Positions 49,071 through 57,629 are shown, counted from the stretch's first letter. The stretch is 64,000 nt of DNA from Ilumatobacter fluminis (GCF_004364865.1 NZ_SOAU01000001.1:4310001-4374000), one strand, 5' to 3'. The notes: generated by a model not told the origin, from the sequence alone. Made by a program: numbers and translations.

Positions 49071-49907
49071 ATGACCACCCGACGACGGCCGGACGGCCCG
49101 GTGCTGTTCGCCGAGCTGATGCTCGTCGCTGCAGCGACCGCGCTCGTCGGCGTGATCGCGTTCGCGTTCAAGTCGTCGGAACCGGCCGTGTTCGCCGACG
49201 CCGAGATCGACACCGCCGACGAAACCGCCGAGGTCGTCGATCTCGACGACGGTGCGGTCGCCGACCGCGATGCCGACGTGACCGAGGTGGTCGCAGCATC
49301 GGCCGAGGCGATGGGTGCCGTCACCAGCGTCGAGTTCCGACTCGATCGCGACGGAGCCCCGATCTACATCGACGAGTTCGAGTCACTCGCCCTCGACTCG
49401 CTGATCGGGCAGTTCACCGTGCCGACGCGGGCCCGAGCCCAGCTCACGGTCACCGTCGACGGCAACCTGACGACCGAGATCGGCGCCGTCGCGATCGACG
49501 ACGAGGTGTGGATCTCGAACCCGGTCACCGGCGACTTCGAGACGCTCCCTCCCGGCTTCGACATCGACCCGTCCCGCTTCTTCGATCCCGAGGACGGTTG
49601 GCAGCCGCTGCTCGCCAACCTTCGCGACGTCGAGCTCGTCGGCATCGACGACCGAGGCGGCGAGCGCTACCACGTGCGCGGTGTCGCCCCGGCGAGTGAG
49701 GTCGAGAACATCACGGTCGGCCTCGTCGACGGGCAGGACGTGCCCGTCGATCTCTGGATCCATCCGGGCACGTTCCTGGTGACCCGCCTCGAGTTCGAGA
49801 CCACGATCGACGGTGCCAAGTCGCAGTGGGAACTCGAACTCGATCGCTACGGCGAGTCGTTCACGATCCGCCCACCCGCCAACGTGCGCACGGAGGCCGG
49901 AGCATGA
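49071..49907 (+). CDS. LppX/LprG-family cell-envelope protein
   Basis: A 278-residue protein with an AGGAGG ribosome-binding site about 9 bases before the ATG. One N-terminal membrane segment (LFAELMLVAAATALVGVIAFAF) lacks a lipobox Cys, so it is a membrane-anchored rather than lipidated member. The rest has the LppX_LprAFG pattern: ASAEAMGAVTSVEFRLDR, TTEIGAVAIDDEVWISNPVTGDFE and VPVDLWIHPGTFLVTRLEFETT. LprG in mycobacteria binds triacylated glycolipids and works with the MFS pump P55. The next gene is an MFS transporter overlapping by 4 bases. Confidence 0.9.
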   Translation: MTTRRRPDGPVLFAELMLVAAATALVGVIAFAFKSSEPAVFADAEIDTADETAEVVDLDDGAVADRDADVTEVVAASAEAMGAVTSVEFRLDRDGAPIYIDEFESLALDSLIGQFTVPTRARAQLTVTVDGNLTTEIGAVAIDDEVWISNPVTGDFETLPPGFDIDPSRFFDPEDGWQPLLANLRDVELVGIDDRGGERYHVRGVAPASEVENITVGLVDGQDVPVDLWIHPGTFLVTRLEFETTIDGAKSQWELELDRYGESFTIRPPANVRTEAGA

Positions 49908-51493
49908 CCGCCGTCGACGAACGCCCCGACACCGGCACCGGGCGCCGACCGTCGCCGGGCGCGATCCTGGCCGTCGTCGGCTTCAGCGTCTTCGTCGCGG
50001 CCGACGACCTCACCGTCGTCTCGACGATGCTGCGCCCGATCATCGGCGACCTCGGCCTCGTCCTGCCCGACGGCCTCGACGACGCCGCCTGGATCGTGAA
50101 CGCCTACCTGATCGCCTTCGTCGCCGTGATGCCGATCGCCGGACGCGTCAGCGACGTGCTCGGTCGTCGGCGCACCTTCGTCGGTGCCTACTTGCTGTTC
50201 CTCGTCGGCACGATCCTGATCCCGTTGTCGATCCAGTTCGATGAACCGTTCCGCTGGTTCCTGCTCGGTCGCATCCTCACCGCGATCGGCGGTGGCGCCA
50301 TGGTGCCGGTCGCGTTGGCCGTCGTCGGCGACGTCTACGAGGAGGGCAAGCGAGCCCGAGCGCTCGGCACACTCGGCGCGATCGAGACGCTCGGTTGGGT
50401 GTGGGGTCCGTTGTACGGCGCCATGCTCGTGCGGTTCCTGTCGTGGGAGTGGCAGTTCTGGCTCAACATCCCGATGGCGATCGGCGGCCTGGCCGTGTCG
50501 TGGTGGGCCCTCGCCGGACAGGACAAGCCCGAGCACGGAGCCCGCATCGACTGGGTCGGCGCCACCCTGCTCACGATCGCGCTCGTCAGCCTCAACCTCG
50601 CGCTGCTCGGCGGTGCCGAGATCCAGAGCGTCAACGGACTCGACGAACTCACCGGTGGCAGCGGCCCCGACCTGTGGTGGCTCTACCCCGTCGCCACGCT
50701 CGCGACCGGCTTGTTCATCGTCCAGCAGTCGTACTCGAAGCACCCGCTGTTCGACCCTCGCATCTTCCAGGGTCGCAACCTGCTGATCGCGCTCGGCGTC
50801 AACTTCGTCGTCGGCGCCGGCCTCGTCATCGCGATGGTCGACGTGCCGCTGTTCATCAACTCGGTCGAACTCGATCTCGAGCGGGCCGCCGTCTACTCGG
50901 GGTGGATCCTCTCGGCGCTCACCGCCGCCATGGCGATCACCTCCTACGTCGGCGGACGCATCACCGAGCGGTGGTGGTATCAGCCGCCGGTACTGCTCGG
51001 CGTCGCGATGTCGACGGCGGCGTATGCGTGGATGGGTGCCACGTGGACCGCCGACACCAGCTACCCGATCTTCGCCGTGCAACTCGCCCTCCTCGGCGGT
51101 GGATTCGGCCTCACCGTCGCACCCACGACGAGCGCCGTCGTCGACGCCGCACCACCCGACCAGCGCGGCGCCGCCGCGTCGGTGGTGATGGTCGTGCGCC
51201 TGCTCGGCTTGAGCGTCGGCCTGTCGGCGCTGACCGCGTGGGGCCTCTCCCGTTTCGAGAGCCTGCGCTCGACGATCGAGCTGCCGCCGATCACCGATCC
51301 CGGATTCGAGGACGCCGTCGTCGCCGCTCAGGAGACCCTCACCGCCCAGGCGATCGCCGAGACGTTCACTGCGGCCGCCGTCGTGCTCGGCGCCGGCCTT
51401 CTCGCCACCTTCTTCATGCGGCGCAACCGTGCCGCCACGCATCCTGACGACCATTCTTCTCACCATCACTCGAGCGAAGGAGCCACGCCGTGA
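49904..51493 (+). CDS. MFS transporter, 14-helix EmrB/QacA (P55-like) type
   Basis: A 529-residue major facilitator protein. Helix 1 region FSVFVAADDLTVVSTMLRPI carries the acidic residues of drug:H+ antiporters; motif A-like GRVSDVLGRRRTFVGAYLL follows helix 2, and GWVWGPLYGAMLVRFLSWEWQFWLNIPM is the motif C/14-TMS signature. Coupling (ATGA) to an LppX/LprG-type gene matches the lprG-Rv1410c operon, which exports lipids and drugs. Confidence 0.94.
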   Translation: MTAVDERPDTGTGRRPSPGAILAVVGFSVFVAADDLTVVSTMLRPIIGDLGLVLPDGLDDAAWIVNAYLIAFVAVMPIAGRVSDVLGRRRTFVGAYLLFLVGTILIPLSIQFDEPFRWFLLGRILTAIGGGAMVPVALAVVGDVYEEGKRARALGTLGAIETLGWVWGPLYGAMLVRFLSWEWQFWLNIPMAIGGLAVSWWALAGQDKPEHGARIDWVGATLLTIALVSLNLALLGGAEIQSVNGLDELTGGSGPDLWWLYPVATLATGLFIVQQSYSKHPLFDPRIFQGRNLLIALGVNFVVGAGLVIAMVDVPLFINSVELDLERAAVYSGWILSALTAAMAITSYVGGRITERWWYQPPVLLGVAMSTAAYAWMGATWTADTSYPIFAVQLALLGGGFGLTVAPTTSAVVDAAPPDQRGAAASVVMVVRLLGLSVGLSALTAWGLSRFESLRSTIELPPITDPGFEDAVVAAQETLTAQAIAETFTAAAVVLGAGLLATFFMRRNRAATHPDDHSSHHHSSEGATP

Positions 51494-52296
51494 CCGACCA
51501 TCACGACACCACGCCCATGACCGACATCGGTCCGGCCGCGCTGCCCGAACCGGTGCCCGCCGCCAGCGAGGCCAACACCGCGGCGATCGCCGAACTGACG
51601 CGGCGCACCAACCTGATGATCGGCATCCTCGCCGCGCTGCTCGTCGGTGCGTTCGTCGTGATCGGGCTGCTGTTCGGCCGCGTGGCGTCGGCCGAGAGCG
51701 ACGCCGAAGCCGCCCGCACGGAGCTGGCGACCGTGATGGCGAACGGTGGTGCGTCGTCGGCCGAGGTCGAGGAGCTGCGTGCCGATCTCGACCGGGTCGA
51801 AGCCGGCGCCGCGCTGTACGCGTCGCAGGTCGAGGGGTTCGTCGATCAGCTGGCCGAGCTCTCACCCGAGATCGAGGCGGGCGTCGCCGAGGCGATCACC
51901 GGCCTGCGTGACTTCGGCGAGTCGACCATCTCGTTCGACGTCAACATCGACGAGGTCATCCCGATCGACACCGAGGTCGTCATCAGCCGCACCGTCGAGG
52001 TGCCGATCGTGACCGAGATCCCGATCAACGAGGAGATCGACACCACCATCACCATCGACACGCCGCTCGGCGGGATCCCCGTCGACGTCAACGTGCCGGT
52101 CGACGTGGTCGTACCGATCGATCTCGTCGTCGACATCCCGATCGACGAGACGGTGCCGATCCAGGACGAGTTCCCCGTCCAGCTCGACGTGCCGATCGCC
52201 ATCGACGTCGGCGAAACCGAACTGAAGAACCTCACCGACTCCCTGGCCGCCGGCCTCGAGAGCCTCGAAGGTGTCCTCACCGGCCTCGCCGGCTGA
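51490..52296 (+). CDS. Membrane protein with coiled-coil and beta-repeat domain
   Basis: A 268-residue protein from a GTG (GTGA overlap with the MFS gene). One membrane helix (LMIGILAALLVGAFVVIGLLFG), then an acidic coiled-coil stalk (AESDAEAARTELATVMANGG ... AEVEELRADLDRVEAGA), then about 90 residues of alternating hydrophobic short beta motifs: VIPIDTEVVI, VEVPIVTEIPI, VNVPVDVVVPIDLVVDIPIDE, VPIQDEFPVQLDVPIAI. The repeated (V/I)P(I/V)D pattern suggests a long beta-solenoid or lipid-sliding surface. Unknown family; its place behind the LprG/MFS pair is striking. Confidence 0.75.
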   Translation: MTDHHDTTPMTDIGPAALPEPVPAASEANTAAIAELTRRTNLMIGILAALLVGAFVVIGLLFGRVASAESDAEAARTELATVMANGGASSAEVEELRADLDRVEAGAALYASQVEGFVDQLAELSPEIEAGVAEAITGLRDFGESTISFDVNIDEVIPIDTEVVISRTVEVPIVTEIPINEEIDTTITIDTPLGGIPVDVNVPVDVVVPIDLVVDIPIDETVPIQDEFPVQLDVPIAIDVGETELKNLTDSLAAGLESLEGVLTGLAG

Positions 52297-52328
52297 CCGC
52301 CACGCCTCACCGGCTCCGCGCCCTCCGG

Positions 52329-52340
52329 TATACTCCGGGT
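52329..52340 (+). promoter_or_regulatory. Leaderless promoter of the MazEF-type operon
   Basis: TATACT (52329-52334) matches a -10 box and ends 6 bases before the ATG at 52341, so transcription would start at or next to the start codon. The surrounding TCCGGTAT / TCCGGGTAT direct repeat could be the autoregulatory operator. Confidence 0.5.
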
Positions 52341-52571
52341 ATGGCGACCACGGTCAAGGTCAGCACGGAGACCCGCGATCGCATCAAGGCGTTCGGCCGG
52401 GCGACGCTCGAGGACACCATCATTGAGGCGTTGGACGCCCTCGAGGAACGCGAGTTCTGGGCTCAGGCCGAACGTGCGGCAGCGTGGAGAGCGACGTTGT
52501 CCGACGACGAGCAGGCACAGCGACGCGCACGCGAAGCCGAGATCGACGCAGCGTTCGACAGCATCGAGTGA
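52341..52571 (+). CDS. Antitoxin of MazEF-type module
   Basis: A 76-residue protein with a ribbon-helix-helix-like start (TTVKVSTETRDRIKAFGRATLEDTIIEALDALEE) and an acidic, disordered C-terminal tail that would wrap the toxin. The -10 box TATACT lies 7-12 bases upstream of the ATG. It is translationally coupled to the toxin (TGATG). Confidence 0.8.
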   Translation: MATTVKVSTETRDRIKAFGRATLEDTIIEALDALEEREFWAQAERAAAWRATLSDDEQAQRRAREAEIDAAFDSIE

Positions 52572-52861
52572 TGGACGTCGGTGACGTCTACGACGCAGAC
52601 CTGAACGAGGACCGGCGACGTCGGGTCCTGGTGATCTCCCCGGCCCGCTTCAACCGACTCGCCGGTCGCGCCGTCGTCATACCCGAGCAGCACGGTTCGC
52701 CCGACGACGTCCTCGATCCCTGGCGGGTCGTGGTCGACGACACGGTCTACGCCGTCGACCATGTCCGCTCCGTCCCAGCCGAGCGGCTCCTGAAGCTGAT
52801 CGATCGCGCCCCGGCCGCCGCAGTCAACACCATCCGCCGCGCCATGCGCGCCATCACCTGA
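52571..52861 (+). CDS. MazF/PemK-family endoribonuclease toxin
   Basis: A 96-residue MazF fold protein: MDVGDVYDADLNEDRRRRVLVISPARFNRLAGRAVVIPEQ has the GDVY start, the Arg in the first loop region (here within RRRRVLV) and the FNR/VVIP strands. DTVYAVDHVRSVPAERLLKLI matches the C-terminal helix region. It probably cleaves RNA; the target is unknown. Overlap with the antitoxin supports a type II module. Confidence 0.85.
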   Translation: MDVGDVYDADLNEDRRRRVLVISPARFNRLAGRAVVIPEQHGSPDDVLDPWRVVVDDTVYAVDHVRSVPAERLLKLIDRAPAAAVNTIRRAMRAIT

Positions 52862-52907
52862 CGAAACCGGCAGCGCGCGCCCTCGGGCGAAGGAGCAAGC
52901 TGATCGC

Positions 52908-53645
52908 ATGGATCGGTTCGCTGAGCTGCTCGTCGAGGTCGACGCGGCGTTCGCCGTGACCGCGCGCGGGCTGCGGCAGTGGGACGATCCGCACCCCGAC
53001 CGGATGCCGTTGGACGAGGAGTACTCGCGGGTGCTCGATCCGGCGAAGTGGCGGATCATCGGGGCACGCGTCGACGCGTGGGCCGACGCTCTCGTGGCGG
53101 CCGGTCTCGCCACCATGGAGCGCGACGTCACCACCGACTGGATCGATCCGCCAGGCACCGATCTGCAGCGAACCGACCGCCTGGTGCCGACGCGCTCCGG
53201 TGCCCTGCCCATCGTGTTCGCCCGCAGCCGAATCGAAGGGCTCCTCGACACCGGGGTGACGATCGGAGCCGGCGACCCGGCGGCCACGGTCGAGATGATT
53301 CCCGACTGTGGTTGCGACGCATGCGACAGCGGATCCGATGACGTGCTCGAGCAGATCGACCGCAGCGTCGGAGGCGTCGTCCGGGGCGACTTCCGGCACC
53401 TCTGGCGGCGGGTGAAGCGTCCGAGGCAACCGGGCTGGTTCCGCTACCTTCCTGCGCCCGGGACCCCGATCGACGACGCACCGTTCGCCGAGACCTGGGC
53501 ACTGCCGGAGCTGGAGACGATCACGGTCCGCGGAGGCGGACGGGGAGCTCACAACCTGACCGACGAGCGGGGCATCGACGCCATCCTCGCCGACCCCGTC
53601 GGTTGGACCGAGACGACGGGCGAGCCCTGGTTCGACGAGTCGTAG
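52908..53645 (+). CDS. DUF6226-like protein
   Basis: A 245-residue soluble protein with an AAGGAG site upstream. It carries GVTIGAGDPAATVEMIPDCGCDACDSGSDDVLEQIDRSVGGVV, a Cys-rich CGCDAC motif I associate with an uncharacterised actinobacterial family (DUF6226, from memory), and ends EPWFDES. Function unknown; the CxCxxC could bind a metal. Confidence 0.75.
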   Translation: MDRFAELLVEVDAAFAVTARGLRQWDDPHPDRMPLDEEYSRVLDPAKWRIIGARVDAWADALVAAGLATMERDVTTDWIDPPGTDLQRTDRLVPTRSGALPIVFARSRIEGLLDTGVTIGAGDPAATVEMIPDCGCDACDSGSDDVLEQIDRSVGGVVRGDFRHLWRRVKRPRQPGWFRYLPAPGTPIDDAPFAETWALPELETITVRGGGRGAHNLTDERGIDAILADPVGWTETTGEPWFDES

Positions 53646-53693
53646 CCATCCGATCCGACGCCGACCGACGATCGGGGTGCATCGCGAGGTTGA

Positions 53694-54806
53694 TCAGGCG
53701 TGTTCGTCGAGGGCGGGGACGTGGCCGCCTTCGTCGGTGTGGCCGCTGATGTTGAACGGGGCTCTGAACACCTGAGCGGTACCGGTCTCGGTGGTGACGT
53801 CGACCTTGCGCTGCCGCGCCGCGTGTTGTACGTGGTGCCAGACGTCGAGCGGGTCGCGGACGTCGGCGACGGTGATGCGCGACGCTCGCAGACGGTCCCT
53901 CGCCTCGTCGGCGCCGATCGCTGCCAGCGCTCCGCTGATGATCGACTCGAGTTCGTCGACGTTGGCGATTCGGTCACGGTTGCCCGCGAAGCGCGGGTCG
54001 TTGCCGAGTTCGGGCCGGGCGAGGACGCCCTCGGCCATCGCCCGCCACTCCCGGTCGGACTGCACGGCGATCAGCACCGTCGCGCCGTCGGCGAGTTCGA
54101 ACATGCCGTAGGGAGCGATCATCGGGTGCCGTCGCGGCGAGCGGGCCGGAGCCTCACCGGTCGCCGCGGCGGTCAGGACCTGCGGCGACGTCCACTCGGT
54201 GAGGCACTCGAGCATCGACAGCGAGATCGCCGCGCCCTCGCCGGTGCGGTCGCGCCGGTACAGCGCAGCGAGGATCGAGCTGAGGGCGTACATGGCGGCG
54301 GAGATGTCGGCGATCGAGATGCCGACCTTGGACGGCTCGTCGGGCGAGCCGGTGAGCATCACCGCGCCGGCTTCGGACTGGATCGCGAGGTCGTAGGCCT
54401 TGTCGTCGGCCCGTGGCCCGTCGAGCCCGTAGCCGGAGATGTCGCAGGCGACGATCGTCGGGTGCCGGTCGAGGAGTTGGTGGGCGAGCAGGCCTGCTCG
54501 TTCGGCGGCACCGGCGGAGAGGTTCTGGACGAACACGTCGGCGCCGGCGATGAGGGCGTCGAGGCGGTCACGGCCGGCGTCGGTCTTCAGGTCGACGACG
54601 ACGCTCTGCTTGCCGCGGTTCGCCCAGACGAAGTAGGTCGACTGGCCGGCGGTGTTGTCGTCGTAGTGGCGGGCGAAGTCGCCGCCGTCGGGGTGTTCGA
54701 CCTTGATCACGGTCGCTCCGAGGTCGGCCAGGTGCCGCGTCGCCAACGGCGCAGCGATCGCCTGCTCCACCGCAACGATCACCACCCCCGCCAACGGCGC
54801 CGTCAT
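53694..54806 (-). CDS. Class III (CaiB/BaiF) CoA-transferase, second copy
   Basis: A 370-residue protein (ATG 54806; an upstream GTG at 54815 is possible). PLAGVVIVAVEQAIAAPLATRHLADLGATVIKVEHPDGGDFARHYD, NRGKQSVVVDLKTD and the catalytic Asp167 in GISIADISAA. It is closer to the succinyl-CoA:carboxylate or mesaconyl-type subgroup than to the copy at 660-1895. It is flanked upstream by an acyl-CoA dehydrogenase, so it probably activates an acid for beta-oxidation. Confidence 0.9.
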   Translation of the reverse strand: MTAPLAGVVIVAVEQAIAAPLATRHLADLGATVIKVEHPDGGDFARHYDDNTAGQSTYFVWANRGKQSVVVDLKTDAGRDRLDALIAGADVFVQNLSAGAAERAGLLAHQLLDRHPTIVACDISGYGLDGPRADDKAYDLAIQSEAGAVMLTGSPDEPSKVGISIADISAAMYALSSILAALYRRDRTGEGAAISLSMLECLTEWTSPQVLTAAATGEAPARSPRRHPMIAPYGMFELADGATVLIAVQSDREWRAMAEGVLARPELGNDPRFAGNRDRIANVDELESIISGALAAIGADEARDRLRASRITVADVRDPLDVWHHVQHAARQRKVDVTTETGTAQVFRAPFNISGHTDEGGHVPALDEHA

Positions 54807-54816
54807 TGCTGCCACC

Positions 54817-54900
54817 GTCGGTTGAGGTCAGACCCCAACCGACCGCCAGTCGCCTCGCACCCTCGACGGGCTCGTCGGTTGGGGTCTGACCTCAACCGAC
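54817..54900. repeat. Long inverted repeat (27-bp arms), GGGGTC family element 2
   Basis: Arms 54817-54843 and 54874-54900 are exact reverse complements; each arm is itself nearly palindromic around GGTCTGACC / GGTCAGACC. The loop is 30 bases. The right arm ends in the stop codon of the acyl-CoA dehydrogenase gene, the left arm is 10 bases from the CoA-transferase start. Confidence 0.88.
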
Positions 54901-56069
54901 TAGTAGCTCTTCGGGAGGCCGAGACACTTTTCGGCGACGAAGGCGAGGACGAGATTGTTGTTGATCGGGGCGACTTGGTAGAGCCGGGTCTCACGCAGCT
55001 TGCGTTCGATGTCGTACTCGGCGGCGAACCCGTACCCACCATGGGCGTCGAGCGCAGCGTTCCCCGCCGCCCACGATGCCTCGCTCGCGAGCAGCTTCGA
55101 CATGTTCGCCTCGGCGCCGCAGCTCTTGCCGGCGTCGAACAGTGACGCCGCCTTCCATCGCATCAGGTCGGCGGCCTGCAACTGGGCGTACGCCTTGGCG
55201 AGGGGGAACGCCACGCCCTGGTTCTGGCCGATCGGTCGCCCGAACACCTCCCGTTCGTTCGCGTACTGCGACGCACGCTCGAGGAAGAAGGTGCCGTCGC
55301 CGATGCACTCGGCGGCGATCAGGATCCGTTCGGCGTTCATGCCATCGAGGATCTGGCGGAACCCGTTCCCCTCGACACCGATCAGCGACGACGCCGGGAT
55401 CTCGACGTCGTCGAAGAACACCTGGGTCGTGTTGTGGTTCATCCACGTGTCGATCGGATCGATGCGAAGCCCGGGGATCAGTTCGCCCGAGTCATCGCGC
55501 ATCTCGACGATGAAGACCGACAGCCCGTCGAGGCGGTGCTCGACCTCGTCGATCGGCGTCGTGCGCGCCAGCAGGATCATCAGGTCGGAGTAGAGCGCTC
55601 GCGACGTCCAGATCTTCTGCCCGTTGATGCGGTACACGTCGCCGTCGCGTTCGGCACGGGTGGTGATGCGCGTCGTCTCCGAACCGGCGGCCGGCTCGGT
55701 GACGCCGAACGCCTGGAGTCGTTTGCGGCCGTCGGCGACCTGCGGGAGGTAGTGCTCTTTCTGCTCGTCGGAGCCGTGGCGGAGCAGGGTGCCCATCACG
55801 TACATCTGCGCGTGGCAGGCCGAGGGGTTGCCACCGCTGGCGGCGATCTCTTCGAGGATGACCGAGGCGCCGGCGAGGCTGAGCCCACCACCGCCGTATT
55901 GCTCGGGGATGAGCGCGGCGAGCCAGCCGTGGCGGGTCAGATCGGCGACGAACTCCTCCGGGTAGCGGTCGGGTTCGAGCCCGCGCCAGTACTCGTTGCC
56001 GTACTTGTCGCACAGCCGCCGCACCTCGGTGCGGATGACGGCGAAGTCGTCGGGTTGCTCGAAGTCCAT
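54900..56069 (-). CDS. Acyl-CoA dehydrogenase
   Basis: A 389-residue flavoprotein that desaturates an acyl-CoA at the alpha-beta position. ACAD landmarks: GVTEPAAGSETTRITTRAERDGDVYRINGQKIWTS, VDWLF-like regions absent, RILIAAECIGDGTFFLERASQYANEREVFGRPIGQNQGVAFPLA and LDAHGGYGFAAEYDIERKLRETRLYQVAP. The catalytic Glu position is near HGGYGFAAEY as in short-branched relatives. Paired with the CoA-transferase downstream. Confidence 0.94.
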   Translation of the reverse strand: MDFEQPDDFAVIRTEVRRLCDKYGNEYWRGLEPDRYPEEFVADLTRHGWLAALIPEQYGGGGLSLAGASVILEEIAASGGNPSACHAQMYVMGTLLRHGSDEQKEHYLPQVADGRKRLQAFGVTEPAAGSETTRITTRAERDGDVYRINGQKIWTSRALYSDLMILLARTTPIDEVEHRLDGLSVFIVEMRDDSGELIPGLRIDPIDTWMNHNTTQVFFDDVEIPASSLIGVEGNGFRQILDGMNAERILIAAECIGDGTFFLERASQYANEREVFGRPIGQNQGVAFPLAKAYAQLQAADLMRWKAASLFDAGKSCGAEANMSKLLASEASWAAGNAALDAHGGYGFAAEYDIERKLRETRLYQVAPINNNLVLAFVAEKCLGLPKSY

Positions 56070-56243
56070 CGCCGACCAGTCGACCACGCCGAGCTCGTCA
56101 CGGCAAAGCCGGAGATGCTGCGGCGGGAATTGGACCGGGCCGGGCGATCCTCGGGAGCGCTGCGGAGAGCGGTCCGTCGGAAACCCGGCCCGTGTGGTCG
56201 TCTGCACGCTCGGCGACGGTGGCCGAGCGTTGAATCGCTGTGG

Positions 56244-56399
56244 TCAGCGATCGAGGGTGAGGTGGAGCTTGGTCCGTGCGTCCTCGAGGTCGGCGCGGGC
56301 CGATGCGAGGGCGCGGAAGTTGCTCTGGCTGCGAGCATCCTCACGGCGATTCCACGCCGCCAGGAGCTCCCGGAATGCGAGGGTCTGCTGTGCGTTCAC
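56244..56399 (-). CDS. Possible small helical protein
   Basis: A 51-residue frame from a GTG at 56399 encoding one charged amphipathic helix (NAQQTLAFRELLAAWNRRED ... FRALASARADLEDARTKLHLTLDR). The frame stays open upstream but the helical part starts here. No ribosome-binding site is seen; TAGCGT 7 bases upstream could be a -10 box of a leaderless transcript. Divergent from the Lrp regulator. The rest of the 56070-56529 gap holds only its promoter. Confidence 0.45.
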   Translation of the reverse strand: MNAQQTLAFRELLAAWNRREDARSQSNFRALASARADLEDARTKLHLTLDR

Positions 56400-56482
56400 G
56401 TGTTCAACGCTAGGGAAATCGGCCCGAATGTACAATCCGTCAACGTTCGGAACTTCGGCCGTTTCGGGCGATGTGCCCATGG

Positions 56483-56523
56483 TTTCCAAAGTCATTCCGA
56501 GCATTTGCTTTGGAAAGTACAGT
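56483..56523 (+). promoter_or_regulatory. Lrp/AsnC promoter and palindromic operator, leaderless
   Basis: TTTCCAAAG (56483-56491) and CTTTGGAAA (56508-56516) form a perfect inverted repeat with 9-bp arms, and TACAGT (56518-56523) is a -10 box ending 6 bases before the GTG at 56530. Binding at the palindrome would cover the -35/-10 region, consistent with autorepression. Confidence 0.6.
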
Positions 56524-56529
56524 ACGGGT

Positions 56530-56997
56530 GTGATCCACCTCGACGAGATCAACCGCGACCTGCTCGACCTGCTGCAGCACGACGGGCGGTTGTCGTATCG
56601 AGAACTGGGTGAACGGATCGGCCTGTCGCCACCGGCGGTCGCCGAACGCATCCGCAAGCTGGAGGAGTCGGGTGTGATCACCGGCTACCGGGCGATGGTC
56701 GACTACGAGGCGATCGGGTTCCCGATCCTGTGCATCATCCGCCTGAACGCGACGAACCTCGACCGTGCGACGATCGACGACGTCATGACGGCGATCCCCG
56801 AGATCATCGAGGCGAACCGGGTGACCGGGTCGGAGTCGCACGTGATCCGGGCACGGGTCCGCTCGACCGCCCATCTGGAGGAGTTGCTCGAACTCGTGAC
56901 CGGCCATGGCGCCACGGTCACGAACATCGTCACCAGCTCGCCCGTGCCGCGCCGCCCCATGAACCTGCGCTCGGCCCTCGCCTACGTCGACGACTGA
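56530..56997 (+). CDS. Lrp/AsnC-family transcriptional regulator
   Basis: A 155-residue regulator from a GTG (HTH: LDEINRDLLDLLQHDGRLSYRELGERIGLSPPAVAERIRKLEESGVITGYRAMVDYEAIGF), with a C-terminal RAM/AsnC effector domain (VIRARVRSTAHLEELLELVTGHGATVTNIVTSSPV). These proteins sense amino acids. The protein ends in an 11-bp repeat: see the finding at 56987. Confidence 0.94.
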   Translation: MIHLDEINRDLLDLLQHDGRLSYRELGERIGLSPPAVAERIRKLEESGVITGYRAMVDYEAIGFPILCIIRLNATNLDRATIDDVMTAIPEIIEANRVTGSESHVIRARVRSTAHLEELLELVTGHGATVTNIVTSSPVPRRPMNLRSALAYVDD

Positions 56998-57019
56998 TCG
57001 ACGACTGATCGACGACTGA
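56987..57019. repeat. Three copies of an 11-bp direct repeat at the Lrp stop codon
   Basis: TCGACGACTGA occurs three times head to tail at 56987, 56998 and 57009; the first copy contains the Lrp stop codon TGA, so extra copies are non-coding. Confidence 0.85.
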
Positions 57020-57051
57020 TCGCCGAAGGCGTGAACGCCTTGGGTGCTTGT

Positions 57052-57519
57052 TCACGCATTGGCGGAGTCGACGGGGCCGACGGTGAGGCCGATGGCGGTG
57101 CCGCGTTCGCGCATGGCGTCGGGGTAGAAGCCGGCGCTGACGAACCACTCCGGGCCTTCGACGGTGAACAGGATGTTCTCGGTCGAGTCGGCGCGGCTGG
57201 TGATCTCGTAGCCGAGGTCGCGCAGCTCGGCGAGATACGCCTCGCCGAGCGGAACCGGGTCACCGGCGTTCCACCCGGTGATGTCGAAGATCGTCGCCTG
57301 CCCGCCGGTCAGCTCGTTCGCCTCGTCGAGCTCGATACCCGCCGGCATCGGCACGTCGTCGGGGAACGACTCGGGGAGCTGCACGGTCGGCAGCGTCGCG
57401 ATCACCGGCGTCACGGTCGACGACACGGTCTCGTCGTCGCTGCCGCCGCAGGCCGTCATTCCCATCACTCCCACGGAGAGGGCGACGAACGAGGGAACGA
57501 CGATCGTGCTGCGGCGCAT
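57052..57519 (-). CDS. Lipoprotein of unknown function
   Basis: A 155-residue lipoprotein (signal peptide ending MGMTAC, then GGSDDE). The mature part starts with an acidic/Thr linker and holds VQLPESFPDDVPMPAGIELDEANELTGGQATIFDITGWNAG ... GPEWFVSAGFYP, a small beta domain. No family recognised; similar short DDVPMPxG lipoproteins occur in other high-GC Gram-positive genomes. Confidence 0.7.
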   Translation of the reverse strand: MRRSTIVVPSFVALSVGVMGMTACGGSDDETVSSTVTPVIATLPTVQLPESFPDDVPMPAGIELDEANELTGGQATIFDITGWNAGDPVPLGEAYLAELRDLGYEITSRADSTENILFTVEGPEWFVSAGFYPDAMRERGTAIGLTVGPVDSANA

Positions 57520-57545
57520 CCGGCCAACCTACGGTGCCCGGGCGG

Positions 57546-57585
57546 GACAGCGGCAGGGCCGGAAGTCCCCGACCCTGCCGCTGTC
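57546..57585. terminator. Strong hairpin, putative terminator
   Basis: Perfect 13-bp arms GACAGCGGCAGGG (57546-57558) and CCCTGCCGCTGTC (57573-57585) with a 14-base loop. It follows the binding-protein gene (stop at 57630) on the minus strand by 45 bases. There is no T run, so termination in this orientation is plausible but not proven. Confidence 0.55.
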
Positions 57586-57629
57586 TTCCGTTCACGTCAC
57601 CGCGGGATGGTGACGAGGTGCCGGTCTCG

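Noticed and set aside
54781-54900. A promoter in the inverted repeat 54817-54900
   Set aside because: The symmetric arms with GGGGTC cores match two other intergenic elements; no -10/-35 pair is seen in it.
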